Source: Streptomyces sp. TSRI0281 | GTDB taxonomy: Bacteria; Actinomycetota; Actinomycetes; Streptomycetales; Streptomycetaceae | Length of the DNA: 64,000 nt | Direction: 5' to 3' | Assembly: GCF_001905125.1 (NCBI RefSeq) | Contig: NZ_LWLE01000005.1 | Coordinates: 62,001-126,000 of the forward strand | Part shown: positions 9,049 to 17,385 of the stretch, piece after piece | Position numbering within the stretch: the stretch's first letter is position 1 | Layout of the letters: every line of letters starts with the position of its first letter | Position numbers and translations under genes: made by a program | The notes under the pieces: model-generated | The model's input: the letters and a program-made list of their open reading frames with translations, nothing else | Databases searched by the model: none | Told to the model about the DNA's origin: nothing

Positions 9049-9672
9049 GCGGGCGACAATAGGACACGGGTACGACAGTCCTTCGATGTCCTTCTGGTCA
9101 TCGGGCGCACGGCCCCGGTTGCCGGGCCCGCAGGCGGAGGGCGTTCAGTCCTCCGGAGCACAGCGGAAGCCGCACATCGGTCGGCCTCGGTCGAGGTAGA
9201 CGCGCTCAGCAACACGGCTTCGGCTTCGGCTTCGGCTTCGGCTTCGGCTTCGGCTTCGGCTTCGGCTTCGGCTTCGGCTTCGCACCAACGCGAACACACG
9301 ACCTCACACTGACGGCCAAGTGCCTTCTTCACCGCCAACAGCCGTACCGCTCCCGTCCTGCTGGGGGTGCTCCACCGCCTCTCTGCCGACAAGTCAAGGC
9401 CTGTGAGCGGCTCTCCGTCCTGAGCACTGTCCTGGTTTCGTCCGCACAGAGCCGACGGCGCAACTGCCCCGGGACCTGACCGTCCTCCGGGAAGTGGCCG
9501 GTGGGCGCCGAACGCCCCCTGTCCGACGTACGCAATAGTCGGCCGCCGCGAACTGAGTGGTGCCGCAGCTGCAACGCGCCGTCACCGAGACCTCTTACCG
9601 GACGGCGAATCCGTCATGCGACGATACGATCAGGCCAACTGGCTTACAAATTCGGTGAGTATGGAGACAATT
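9049..9672. other. gene-poor region with a hexamer repeat
   Basis: Some 620 bases between the divergent solenoid and methyltransferase genes. Apart from the CGGCTT repeat at 9215-9280 I see no gene. Open frames that cross the repeat are low-complexity (Glu-Ala or Ser-Ala). The last 60 bases are AT-richer and should carry the methyltransferase promoter. Confidence 0.55.
9215..9280. repeat. hexanucleotide tandem repeat (CGGCTT) x11
   Basis: Eleven perfect copies of CGGCTT, 66 bases, followed by CG. Read on the minus strand it would encode alternating Glu and Ala, but no convincing gene contains it. It lies between two divergent genes. Confidence 0.95.
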
Positions 9673-10458
9673 ATGAGCAGCAACGATGCCGACTTCCGTA
9701 GGCGGATCCGATCGGACGTGCCGCACTCCGCACGGGTGTGGAACGCTTGGCTGGGTGGGAAGGACAACTACCCGGTTGACCGGGACCTGGCCGACGCGGT
9801 CAGCGCGGCCTACCCGCAAATGGTCGACATCGCCCGGGCATCGCGTGCGTTCCAGATTCGCGCGGTCCGGTACCTTGCCGGGCTGGGTGTGCGTCAGTTC
9901 CTGGATGTGGGAACCGGCCTGCCGGTGGAGAACAGCACTCACGAGGTGGCGCAGAACATCGTGCCCCAGGCGCGGATCGTCTACGTGGACAACGACCCGA
10001 TCGTCCTGGTCCACGCCGCAGCACTGCTGACCAGCGCTCCGGAGGGCCGGACGGAGTATGTGGAGGCGAACCTGTCCGAGACGGACAAGGTGGTGGACGC
10101 GGCCGCCGGGACGCTGGACCTGTCGGAGCCGGTGGCTGTGCTGCTGCTGTCGACGCTGGGACACCTGTCCCCGGCCGACGGCATCGACGTGGTCCAGCGG
10201 TACATGTCCCGCATGCCGTCGGGAAGCTACCTCGTGCTGTGCGACACGGTGAAGACGCCCGCCACGCTGGCCGCTGAAAAGGCGTACGCATCGGGCGACA
10301 ACCCTCCTTACCTGGTGAGGGAGCCCGAGGAGATCACCGGATGCGCCGAAGGTCTGGAACTGGTTGAGCCGGGCTTCGTATCGATCGCGCAGTGGCGGCC
10401 GACGGACGAGGAGCCGGTCCTCGTCGACCAGTGGGGACTCGTCGCCCGCAAGCCGTAG
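9673..10458 (+). CDS. S-adenosylmethionine methyltransferase of the DUF574 family
   Basis: A 261-residue member of the actinobacterial SAM methyltransferase family formerly called DUF574. Family features are VPHSARVWNAWLGGKDNYPVD near the N-terminus, the SAM-binding FLDVGTGLPVENSTHEVA, VYVDNDPIVLVHA for the acidic ribose contact, and the late VLLLSTLGHL. ATG 9673 has GGAG six bases before it; an upstream ATG at 9661 overlaps that site. The substrate is unknown for nearly all members. Downstream lie only degraded gene fragments. Confidence 0.9.
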   Translation: MSSNDADFRRRIRSDVPHSARVWNAWLGGKDNYPVDRDLADAVSAAYPQMVDIARASRAFQIRAVRYLAGLGVRQFLDVGTGLPVENSTHEVAQNIVPQARIVYVDNDPIVLVHAAALLTSAPEGRTEYVEANLSETDKVVDAAAGTLDLSEPVAVLLLSTLGHLSPADGIDVVQRYMSRMPSGSYLVLCDTVKTPATLAAEKAYASGDNPPYLVREPEEITGCAEGLELVEPGFVSIAQWRPTDEEPVLVDQWGLVARKP

Positions 10459-10494
10459 ACCTCCCGCGCACCGACATCTACGACCGGGCCGAAG

Positions 10495-10560
10495 CAGGGG
10501 CGGCTCACCCGGCAACAGTACGAGGACCTCGCGGAGCTCGGGGTTGAGTGGGTGCGACTG
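10495..10560 (+). pseudogene. fragment of a helicase-associated (HA) domain
   Basis: Translation of this short stretch gives QGRLTRQQYEDLAELGVEW, the signature of the helicase-associated repeat domain that occurs in tandem in large actinobacterial helicases. The similarity does not extend on either side. It is read as debris of a lost gene. Confidence 0.5.
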
Positions 10561-10680
10561 CCACCATGGCCCCGGATCCCCTTGGCCCGGGAACGCGTGC
10601 TGTCGGCCCGGCCGCGTCGGACGCCGACCCTGCTGCAACACGACGTCACGACGCTCCACCCCCTCGTCAACATGCCGCCT

Positions 10681-10724
10681 GCGTCATGGGCCGGGGCCGC
10701 CGAGGCAGCACCGGCCCATGACGC
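10681..10724. repeat. 14-bp perfect inverted repeat with 16-base loop
   Basis: GCGTCATGGGCCGG (10681-10694) is repeated in reverse complement at 10711-10724. GCGTCATG occurs again at 10738. The hairpin could terminate the upstream methyltransferase transcript or be a relic of the mobile DNA that left fragments on both sides. Confidence 0.6.
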
Positions 10725-10799
10725 CGAGTCAGGCCTGGCGTCATGCCCGCCTCCTCTTCCTGGGCCGACCCGCTGCGCGGCCGCCGCCGGCGCGGCGAT

Positions 10800-11000
10800 C
10801 GATTCGACGTACTCCACGGTCAAGCTGCGGACCAAGGTCACCTGCGGGGCGGCAGCCCTGCCGCGGCCCCGGCCCGGCGTTCAAGCTGGTCCAGTCCGCC
10901 CAGGCCCGATGGCGCGCGACCATCGCAGCCCACCTCGCGTACCTCGGGCGCCCGCTTCGAGAACGGCGTCCTGGTCGAGCGCGCCGACCTGGCGGCATGA
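10800..11000 (+). pseudogene. remnant of an IS256-family transposase C-terminus
   Basis: Three pieces in different frames match the end of IS256-type transposases: STVKLRTKVT from about 10808, AFKLVQSAQARWRATIAAHL from about 10878, and GARFENGVLVERADLAA ending in TGA at 10998-11000. At least two frameshifts separate them and the catalytic part is absent, so this is dead. It marks an old insertion. Confidence 0.7.
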
Positions 11001-11085
11001 CCGAACCGCCCGGCCGAGCTCTGCCTGCACCGAGCTCGTTCGAGGAGCTACCAGCCGCCCGCACGGAGTCGTGAGCGGGCGGCCT

Positions 11086-11310
11086 CTAGTCGAGGCCTTC
11101 CGCCTTGAGGTCGTAGACCAGCAGGAGCGTTCGGTAGGACTCGTCGGGTACGTCCTCGCATGCCTTCGGCCGATTGATGAGCGTCGACTGATTGTCCAGA
11201 GCCCGCTCGCACGTGGCCCGCACCTCCTCTTCGGACTGTGTACAGGCGGTAAGAGCCGTGACCAGGAGTGCCACTGCGAGTGCGGCGGCGGCAGTCGTGC
11301 GAGTGCGCAT
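11086..11310 (-). CDS. small lipoprotein
   Basis: A 74-residue exported lipoprotein. MRTRTT is followed by a hydrophobic stretch and the lipobox LTAC at about residues 19-22, so the mature protein would begin at that cysteine and be lipid-anchored. The mature part is about 50 residues and contains C, CE and a C-terminal YDLKAEGLD. ATG 11310 has GAGGGAG upstream. Function is unknown. Confidence 0.8.
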   Translation of the reverse strand: MRTRTTAAAALAVALLVTALTACTQSEEEVRATCERALDNQSTLINRPKACEDVPDESYRTLLLVYDLKAEGLD

Positions 11311-12020
11311 GATCTCCCTCGGGGCGGTACGTAACGGAGGAGAAAGTGTCGGGCAACAAGGGGCATCGGGTACGGCAGTTGGCGCCGGATGCACTCGGAC
11401 GGGTCACCCCCGGAGAAGCGCTGACGGTCATGCGGTCGGTTCGGCTTTTTCGTTCGCATGGATCGGGTTTGCCAGAGTCGTACGCCTTCCTGACGGCAAC
11501 TCAGTCATCGGTGTACAGGGCGGCGGGATGGCGGGCCTTCGACCAGGTGGGTTGAAGGGCGGGGGCGGCGAGGCAAAGGCGTGCGCGCGGAAGAACCCGC
11601 ACACCCTCAAACAGGCACTTCCCTCAGTGCACGGCCACAACTGGTCACGAAAGAGGAGATTCCTACTCCGAACTAATTTACTGAGCCAATGATTTCGCCG
11701 CTTCGACAACACGCGAGGCAGGCTGCCGGGGCGGCATGGCTATCAGGAGCGGTTTGAGGAACCAGCGGAAGGCCGCTGCGGCTGGGAATGATCACGATTC
11801 AGTCAACCTGGAGATAATCTGCGGCTGTAGCCGACGTGAAGGGACGCCCGATCCGAATGGAGTCACCTGGTCAGCCTCCCCACGTCGACTGTGTGGATCG
11901 TCGCCACTCCGGTCGCGCCGATTTCGCCCGGTGGTCGCAGGTCACCGCCGGGATGATCTCTGGTTGACCTCAATCCTGATAGAGGCTGTGCAATGACATC
12001 AGCCCCAAGGAAGGAAAATC
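11311..12020. other. long intergenic region with doubtful short frames
   Basis: About 700 bases. A 69-codon plus-strand frame from GTG 11346 has GGAGG five bases upstream, but its product (MSGNKGHRVRQLAP...) matches nothing I know and its codon use is weak. From 11640 to 11700 the DNA is AT-rich. The 3' part must carry the promoter of the hydrolase at 12021. Confidence 0.4.
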
Positions 12021-12770
12021 TTGCCCACCGAGACACTGCAGATTCCCACCGAGGACGGCCGGGCCGACGCTTTCGCCGCTTACCCCGCCGGTGGCGAGCG
12101 ACACCCAGGGGTGCTGCTGTACATGGACGCCTTTGGCGTGCGGCCCGTACTGAGGGAGATGGCCCGGGAGCTTGCCGAGCACGGGTACTACGTGCTCGTC
12201 CCCAACCTCTTCTACCGGAACGGCCCGGCACCGGTGATCGAGCTTCCCGAGCACATCGGAGAAGAGACCCGGCCTGCGGTGTTCGCCCAGCTGATGCCTT
12301 TGATCGAGGCGCACACCACCGAACGTGCCCTGCGTGACGCCGACGCCTATCTCAGGTTCCTCAGCAGCCGGCCCGAGGTCAGCGCCGGACCGGTGGCCGT
12401 GATCGGCTACTGCATGGGCGCCGTCCTGGCGATGCGCACCGCGGCGGCTCATCCCGACCAGGTGGCCGCCGTCGCTGGATTCCACCCCGCCCCCTTGGTC
12501 ACCGACGCCCCCGACAGCCCGCACCGCCTCGTCTCCCGACTCACCGCCCAAGTCCACCTCGGACTCGCCGAGAACGACAGGTCGACCGAGGCCATCAGCG
12601 AGTTCAACCAGGCCCTGGATGCCGCTGGCGTCAGCTACACCTCTGAGATCTACCCCGGCACCGTCCACGGATTCACCATGTCCGGCACCGACGCCTTCAA
12701 CCCCTCCGCACTGCAGCACCACTGGGACCGCGTGCTCCCCCTCCTCGACCGCGCCCTGGCCAACCGTTGA
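12021..12770 (+). CDS. dienelactone hydrolase family protein
   Basis: An alpha/beta hydrolase of 249 residues with the Cys-His-Asp type triad of dienelactone hydrolases: nucleophile C in GYCMGA (about residue 133), an acid in GLAENDRS and the histidine in GTVHGF. Early motifs GVLLYMDAFGVRP and YYVLVPNLFYR are also family-typical. The start is TTG 12021 with AAGGAAAA upstream. It stands alone and is followed by a hairpin with a T-run. It probably hydrolyses a lactone or ester; the substrate is not known. Confidence 0.88.
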   Translation: MPTETLQIPTEDGRADAFAAYPAGGERHPGVLLYMDAFGVRPVLREMARELAEHGYYVLVPNLFYRNGPAPVIELPEHIGEETRPAVFAQLMPLIEAHTTERALRDADAYLRFLSSRPEVSAGPVAVIGYCMGAVLAMRTAAAHPDQVAAVAGFHPAPLVTDAPDSPHRLVSRLTAQVHLGLAENDRSTEAISEFNQALDAAGVSYTSEIYPGTVHGFTMSGTDAFNPSALQHHWDRVLPLLDRALANR

Positions 12771-13077
12771 AGCTCACGGCTCCGGATCCCTCAGCCGTTT
12801 TTGTTCGGATCAGCGGGCTACGGTGCGCTACTGGCTGATATGGCTTCTACGGCACCTTCGCCGACTGCACTCCCGGCCAGGGGTACGGACTGCTCGGCTC
12901 CTACGCCGAGGCCGAACTCCCGGATCTCGGAGAGGCCGCATCTTCCGACTACCTGACCAGCGTCGCCGACGCACTCCGGACGGGGCGCGGCCTCGGGAAC
13001 GATGCCCCGTCGCCGTTCCGCCCCGTCCCCGCGGGCGGCCGGCGTCGATGCGTACACCGCGCGCAAGCGTTCCTGGG
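12771..13077. other. intergenic region after the hydrolase
   Basis: About 300 bases between convergent genes. It contains the hairpin at 12776-12802; otherwise only unconvincing frames are present. Confidence 0.5.
12776..12802 (+). terminator. intrinsic terminator of the dienelactone hydrolase
   Basis: ACGGCT (12776-12781) and AGCCGT (12793-12798) form a stem with an 11-base loop and are followed by a run of T ending at 12802. It begins six bases after the stop codon. Confidence 0.6.
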
Positions 13078-13722
13078 TCAGTGCGGCCGGTTCTGGGCGT
13101 GGGCCTCGGCGGCGGACTTCAGGTCGCGCAGCCATGATTCGAGGCCCTCGCTGAGGATCTTGGTCGCGGTGGGAACGTCCGCGTCGACCTGAGCGCCCGT
13201 GTGGGTCTCCTCGGTGCTCACGCGGAAGCCTCCCCCGACCTTCGTGAAGGTCCACACGTGGACGCCGTCGATATGCAGCCCTTCGCCGATCGCGGGGCCC
13301 GTCCAGCGGATGCATGAGTTGTGCTTGAGCTGCTGGACGGTCGAGGTGATCTCCAGGCCGGTGGCGGGAGTCGAGGGGTTGGGGGGTATCGGGGTCGTCC
13401 ACCGGAATGCCGAACCCTTGCGGAAGGGGCCGTGGTCGAGCCGTTCCACGGTCTCGACGGGGGTCTGCCAGGACGGCCAGCGCTCCACGTCCGTCTGCAG
13501 CTTCCAGATGGTGTGCAGCGGGGCGTCGATCACGATCTCGGTCCGATGGCGAACGAGAGCGTCCAGGTCGACACCCTTCCCGCGGCAGGTGAGGGACTTG
13601 CCGGGGTGGGAGGCATGGGAGCCGACGGCGCCGGCGGACGCGGCAGTGGCGCCGAGGAGGCCGAGGACGAGCGGGACCGTGAGCAGGGCGGCTGGAATGC
13701 CGGTGCTGCGGACGCCGGACAT
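13078..13722 (-). CDS. secreted SRPBCC-fold protein
   Basis: A 214-residue protein with an N-terminal signal peptide (hydrophobic segment around residues 8-32, ending in small residues ATAASAGAVG). The mature part has the START/SRPBCC pattern: VRHRTEIVIDAPLHTIWKLQ, WPSWQ, a central FRWTTP and the C-terminal helix ILSEGLESWLRDLKSAAEAH. Such domains bind hydrophobic ligands. ATG 13722 is chosen for its GAGGAGAA site. It is divergent from the TetR gene at 13924, which is likely to control it. Confidence 0.82.
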   Translation of the reverse strand: MSGVRSTGIPAALLTVPLVLGLLGATAASAGAVGSHASHPGKSLTCRGKGVDLDALVRHRTEIVIDAPLHTIWKLQTDVERWPSWQTPVETVERLDHGPFRKGSAFRWTTPIPPNPSTPATGLEITSTVQQLKHNSCIRWTGPAIGEGLHIDGVHVWTFTKVGGGFRVSTEETHTGAQVDADVPTATKILSEGLESWLRDLKSAAEAHAQNRPH

Positions 13723-13825
13723 GGAGTTCTCCTCTGTCGATGGGGGCGTGAGCGTGCCTGTCACACGGGGCGTGCGGCTGTACCGCACACCCACACCGAG
13801 ATAGAGGCTCACGCGTTCGTTAATG

Positions 13826-13879
13826 GTTATAACGTTTTGCGGATCGGCGGGTCAATGGGCTGCGTGATAACTTCTAACC
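13826..13879. promoter_or_regulatory. candidate TetR operators in a divergent promoter
   Basis: Two similar symmetric sequences lie between the SRPBCC and TetR genes: GTTATAAC at 13826-13833 (within TGGTTATAAC) and GATAACTTCTAACC at 13866-13879. Both are built from GGTTA-type half-sites in an otherwise GC-rich gap. Position suggests they are sites for the adjacent regulator. Confidence 0.45.
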
Positions 13880-13923
13880 AACCCTTGAGGTTGTAGCCGG
13901 ATGGATGGGAACGGTGGCAGACC

Positions 13924-14577
13924 ATGGCGACGACGGGCGCGAGCACCCCGCGGGAGCGCTACCGGGCCCAGGTGCGGGCGGAGATCACAGAACGCGCCTG
14001 GGAGCAGATCGCCACGGCCGGGGCCTCCGCGCTCTCCCTGAACGCGATCGCCAAGCAGATGGGCATGAGCGGACCGGCGCTCTACCGCTACTTCGCCAGC
14101 CGTGATGATCTGATCACCGAACTCGTCCGGGAGGCGTACCGAAGCCTCGCCGAGACCCTCCGTACGGCCTTCGCCGATGGCGTCGACCTGGCCGGGCTGG
14201 CACACGCCCTGCGCGGCTGGGCCCTGGCGGACCCTCAGCGGTACTTCCTCGTCTACGGCACCCCCATACCCGGCTACCGTGCGCCCGCGGACACCACCGC
14301 CATCTCCTCCGAGATCATGACGACCCTCCTCGACGCATGCACGGCGCTCGCCCCGCTCAGCGCCGCGACACCCTTCGGTACCTACCTGGAGGACCACCGG
14401 GACTGGGCCGCCGGCCACCCCGCCCCGCCCGAGGCACTTCACCGGTTCCTGACCTTCTGGACCCGTATGCACGGCGTCCTGTCGTTGGAACTCGCCGGCC
14501 ACTTCGCCGGCATGGACCTCGACCCCGCCCTTCTCTTCGCAGCCGAACTGGCCGACCTGCTGGCACCCCGATCCTGA
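13924..14577 (+). CDS. TetR-family regulator
   Basis: A 217-residue repressor-type protein. The HTH occupies about residues 25-60 (TAGASALSLNAIAKQMGMSGPALYRYF) and the C-terminal part (DFTEALRG-like segment ALRGWALADPQRYFLVYGTP) is of the WHG-containing TetR class. It is divergent from the SRPBCC gene, and is likely to repress it and itself by way of the symmetric sites at 13826-13879. The inducer is unknown. Confidence 0.9.
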   Translation: MATTGASTPRERYRAQVRAEITERAWEQIATAGASALSLNAIAKQMGMSGPALYRYFASRDDLITELVREAYRSLAETLRTAFADGVDLAGLAHALRGWALADPQRYFLVYGTPIPGYRAPADTTAISSEIMTTLLDACTALAPLSAATPFGTYLEDHRDWAAGHPAPPEALHRFLTFWTRMHGVLSLELAGHFAGMDLDPALLFAAELADLLAPRS

Positions 14578-14756
14578 CGCCGCACGCCGCGCAACGCCCC
14601 CGATCCGGCCCGGAGCCCGATGGGGCGGGAGAAGATGCGCCGAGTCAGCGGGCGGAGGCCAACTCCTGTCTCGTTTGGATACCGAGGCGTTTGAACGGAC
14701 AGAGCACCAGGCACAGGCCCCTCTCCACCACCACCGCCGGGCTGCACTCGGGCCAG

Positions 14757-15301
14757 AGCCGACCTGTCCGATCTACCGGAGATCGTCGCTGCCCGGAAGC
14801 GCCACTACCGGCTCCTTCGCCTCTACGGCCCCAACGTGATCAACATCTGCTACGAACAGACCTCCCGCTTCTGGGCCCCTCCTCCAACACGGCTACCGGT
14901 TCAGCGACCTCGCACAGCGACTCGCCCGGCTCCAGCCCCGCGCGCCCCGCACCATCCGTCCGTGGGTCCCCGAGCGCTACGCGGGGATCCATCCCGAGAT
15001 CGTCAAAGCCATGGTGTTCTACGCAGCTCCGCACCGGCGCGGCCTGGCCCTCTCCGGCGCTGATGAGGACTTCCGTGCCTTCCACGCCGAATTCATCCGG
15101 CGGCTCGCCAACGAGAGTTCCCTTCGCACCACCGCCAAGCCCTGGTTCCTCCATCAACTCCGCGTGATCGCGCACACCATCGAGGCAGTGGCGCCCTCGG
15201 CGATCGAGCAAGCCAAACACCGGAACGAGTCTGCGGCGGGAGTAAGGTCTCTCACCCCAGCCGGTGTCATCGGTCTCAGGACGGAGCGACGGAATAGCTG
15301 A
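14757..15301 (+). pseudogene. frameshifted gene of unknown family
   Basis: Two consecutive frames read as one protein. RADLSDLPEIVAARKRHYR through INICYEQTSRFW runs to about 14875; then a shift within the run TCTGGGCCCCTCC moves to PLLQHGYRFSDLAQRLARLQ and on through FRAFHAEFIRRLANES to a stop at 15301. Both parts have good coding character. I do not recognise the family. The 3' end overlaps the end of the convergent oxidase by 26 bases. Confidence 0.5.
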
Positions 15302-15716
15302 GGTCGCTGACCGTGAGCGAGGCGGGCGTCAAACGCAGCCATGTCGTGCCTCGTTCGCTCGGATCGTCATACAGATAGGCCACGAACCGTTCATCCCACA
15401 GGGTCTCGTCCGCTCCCAGATAGCGGGACAGCTTACGTCGGCCTCTTGGCACATCGAACGGCACAAGCTCAGCCTTCCCCCGGGCGATCACCTGCTGAAC
15501 GCGTCCCGTCACGAGATCGCATTCGTCCACCACGAGCGCGACATTCGGGTCGTTCTTCACACGGTCGAACAACCGGGTCCACGGGCCCGTCAGCACCCAG
15601 AATGCGCCGTCCTCCCACAGGAACCAGAGAGGGCGCACCGTGGGCCCACTGGTGGCAAGGCGAGCGGTGAGCGGCTGCTGCAGGAACGCGTCCACATCGA
15701 AACTGTGAGAGGTCAC
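15276..15716 (-). CDS. pyridoxamine 5'-phosphate oxidase-fold (flavin/F420-binding) protein
   Basis: A split beta-barrel protein of about 146 residues. Family features are FLQQPLTARLATSGPTVRPLWF, the following WEDGAFWVLTG and WTRLFDRVKNDPNVALVVDE, and RGKAELVP. Such proteins use FMN or F420 to reduce or oxidise small molecules. The frame begins at 15740, but a 16-bp palindrome overlaps that codon, so GTG 15716 (start MTSHSFD) is preferred; its ribosome site GGAG is very close and translation may be leaderless. The catalytic substrate cannot be read from the sequence. Confidence 0.8.
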   Translation of the reverse strand: MTSHSFDVDAFLQQPLTARLATSGPTVRPLWFLWEDGAFWVLTGPWTRLFDRVKNDPNVALVVDECDLVTGRVQQVIARGKAELVPFDVPRGRRKLSRYLGADETLWDERFVAYLYDDPSERGTTWLRLTPASLTVSDLSYSVAPS

Positions 15717-15725
15717 AGCTCCAAT

Positions 15726-15741
15726 CGTGTGGTACCACACG
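15726..15741. promoter_or_regulatory. 16-bp perfect palindrome at the oxidase promoter
   Basis: CGTGTGGTACCACACG is a perfect palindrome lying 10 bases upstream of the preferred start of the oxidase at 15716. Its position fits a repressor site over the promoter. No cognate regulator is adjacent. Confidence 0.55.
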
Positions 15742-16159
15742 TCTCTTGCCTACCGACCTCCGACCTAGGACCACAGCAGCACGGAAGACGAGTCAGGCTG
15801 TGACACGACCTGACGCCCCGACACCCCAGGGAGGTGGAGAGTGCCGTGACGTTGTCCCTGGCGGGGATCGCAGTCGTCGCCAGCGGTGACCCCCCGAAGG
15901 GCAACTTGGCTCTTGACTGCCCGGGTTGGCCGAGACAACCACAGCCACTACGACTCGCTCGATCTGAGCCACGGCTGGTCGGAGAACTGCGGTGGCTCAG
16001 ATCCATCGACACAGGTCAAGAGCCGTGTGGGGGGGGCCGGAAGCCGGAGGACGAGGTGGGAGGCGAAGCTCGCCACGCGGACGAGGGCGGCGGTCGTGTC
16101 GGACGAGGCCCTCGAATAATCCTGTGCCGTGCAAGTCGGTGGAGGTACAGAATCGTTCC
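15742..16159. other. intergenic region between divergent genes
   Basis: About 420 bases between the oxidase and the TOPRIM gene. A few short frames are open on the plus strand but none has a domain that I recognise. GGAGGTACAG at 16141 may be the TOPRIM ribosome site. Confidence 0.5.
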
Positions 16160-16777
16160 ATGGCGGAGATACGGGCGTTCCGGGACGCGGTCAGTGGCTG
16201 GGCCGCCGGTGGTCCCGGCAGGCCGGCGAGCGATCTGGCTGTGGGACTGGGGATACGGACGGCGGTACTGGTGGAAGGGCTGAGTGACCTCGCGGCCGTC
16301 GAGACACTGGCCGCACGGCGTGGCCGGGACCTGGCCGCCGAGGGGGTGTGCGTCGTGTCGATGGGCGGGGCGATGAGCGTCGGCCGCTACGCCGGCCTCC
16401 TCGGGCCGCCCGGCCTCGGGCTGCGTCTGGTAGGCCTGTGCGACGAGGGCGAACAGCGCTTCTTCGACCGCGGCATACAGCGGGCACGGGCGCCACACCG
16501 GGACATCTTCGTGTGTGCGTCGGATCTGGAGGACGAGCTCATCCGCGCGTTGGGCACCGCGAGGGTCGCGGAGGTCATCCGGGCCGAGGGCGACTTCCGC
16601 GCCTGGCAGACCTTCCAGCACCAGCCCGCGCACCAGGGCCGTCCCCGGGAGCAGCAGTTGCGGCGCTTCCTCGGCACGAAGAAAGGCCGCAAGATCCGCT
16701 ACGGCCGCCTCCTGGTCGAGGCCCTCGACCCCGGACAGGTACCGGCCTCCCTCGATGACCTCCTCATGAGCCTGTGA
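16160..16777 (+). CDS. stand-alone TOPRIM domain protein (OLD-nuclease-like)
   Basis: A 205-residue protein made almost wholly of a TOPRIM domain. The conserved glutamate is E39 in AVLVEGLSDLAAVETLA; the later acidic pair appears as CDEGEQ (about 94-98), with SDLEDELI (about 121-128) after it. The C-terminal part (LRRFLGTKKGRKIRYGRLL) resembles the end of OLD-type ATP-dependent endonucleases, but the ATPase domain is missing. The frame is open upstream to 15992; ATG 16160 is chosen because the conserved part starts there. Nuclease or nucleotidyl-transfer activity is inferred from the fold. Confidence 0.8.
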   Translation: MAEIRAFRDAVSGWAAGGPGRPASDLAVGLGIRTAVLVEGLSDLAAVETLAARRGRDLAAEGVCVVSMGGAMSVGRYAGLLGPPGLGLRLVGLCDEGEQRFFDRGIQRARAPHRDIFVCASDLEDELIRALGTARVAEVIRAEGDFRAWQTFQHQPAHQGRPREQQLRRFLGTKKGRKIRYGRLLVEALDPGQVPASLDDLLMSL

Positions 16778-16781
16778 ATGG

Positions 16782-17174
16782 GTGGACGAGGAGGGCTGTG
16801 GTGGCCGCAACAGCTTCCTTGCCGACTGCGGCTTCATCGGAGCGCTTGCGTGCGACGGTTCGCAGGACGTCGGATACTTCTGGAGCCGGGCGCTGGGATG
16901 GCCGTTGGTCTGGGACCAGGACCAGGAGACCGCGATCCGCTCGCCGCACGGCGGTCCGAAGTTCGCCTGGGGCGTTCCGCCACTGATGCCGGGGGCAGGC
17001 AAGGGCCGGCTGCATTTCGACCTCGCTCCCTCTGACCACGGTGATCAACAAGCGGAGGTCGACCGTCTCGTCTCCCTCGGGGCGACTCGCGTCGACCTCG
17101 GCCGGGGCAAAGGCGGCCAGGTGACAATGGCTGATCCCGACGGCCGTGAGTTCTGTGTGTTGACCGCTCCGTAA
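16782..17174 (+). CDS. VOC (glyoxalase-like) domain protein, possibly N-terminally truncated
   Basis: The 130-residue product has one vicinal-oxygen-chelate half-module: FWSRALGWPLVW, then KGRLHFDLAP and the typical ending EVDRLVSLGATRV...MADPDGREFCVL. Many relatives have two such modules or a longer start; here the first 30 residues (MDEEGCGGRN...) do not look like the family. GTG 16782 lies five bases after the TOPRIM stop without a clear ribosome site. It may be a fragment that still reads through. Confidence 0.65.
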   Translation: MDEEGCGGRNSFLADCGFIGALACDGSQDVGYFWSRALGWPLVWDQDQETAIRSPHGGPKFAWGVPPLMPGAGKGRLHFDLAPSDHGDQQAEVDRLVSLGATRVDLGRGKGGQVTMADPDGREFCVLTAP

Positions 17175-17385
17175 CGCGACCGCCCCGGAGGCAGCGACCC
17201 TCCTCATGGCGGGGAGATGCGTGCTCGCTCGGCTCACCGACGTACACGACCATCGCTCTGCAGCGGTTCAGGGGTGGGGAACAAGCTCAGAAGGTGCCGG
17301 GCGAGCGGTGATGGACCGCTGCCCCCCGCTCGCATTACCCCCGACGTAATCGACGCCTCAGCAGGGCCCTGTCAGGCTTACCACC

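Noticed and set aside
8320..9312. A 330-codon plus-strand frame ending in alternating Ser-Ala
   Set aside because: It is antisense to the solenoid gene and its tail is simply the CGGCTT repeat translated.
9045..9392. A minus-strand frame with a Glu-Ala repeat
   Set aside because: Low-complexity translation of the microsatellite, with no start signal or domain on either side.
11346..11555. A 69-codon plus-strand frame with GGAGG before GTG
   Set aside because: The ribosome site is good, but coding character is weak and nothing similar comes to mind; mentioned under the gap only.
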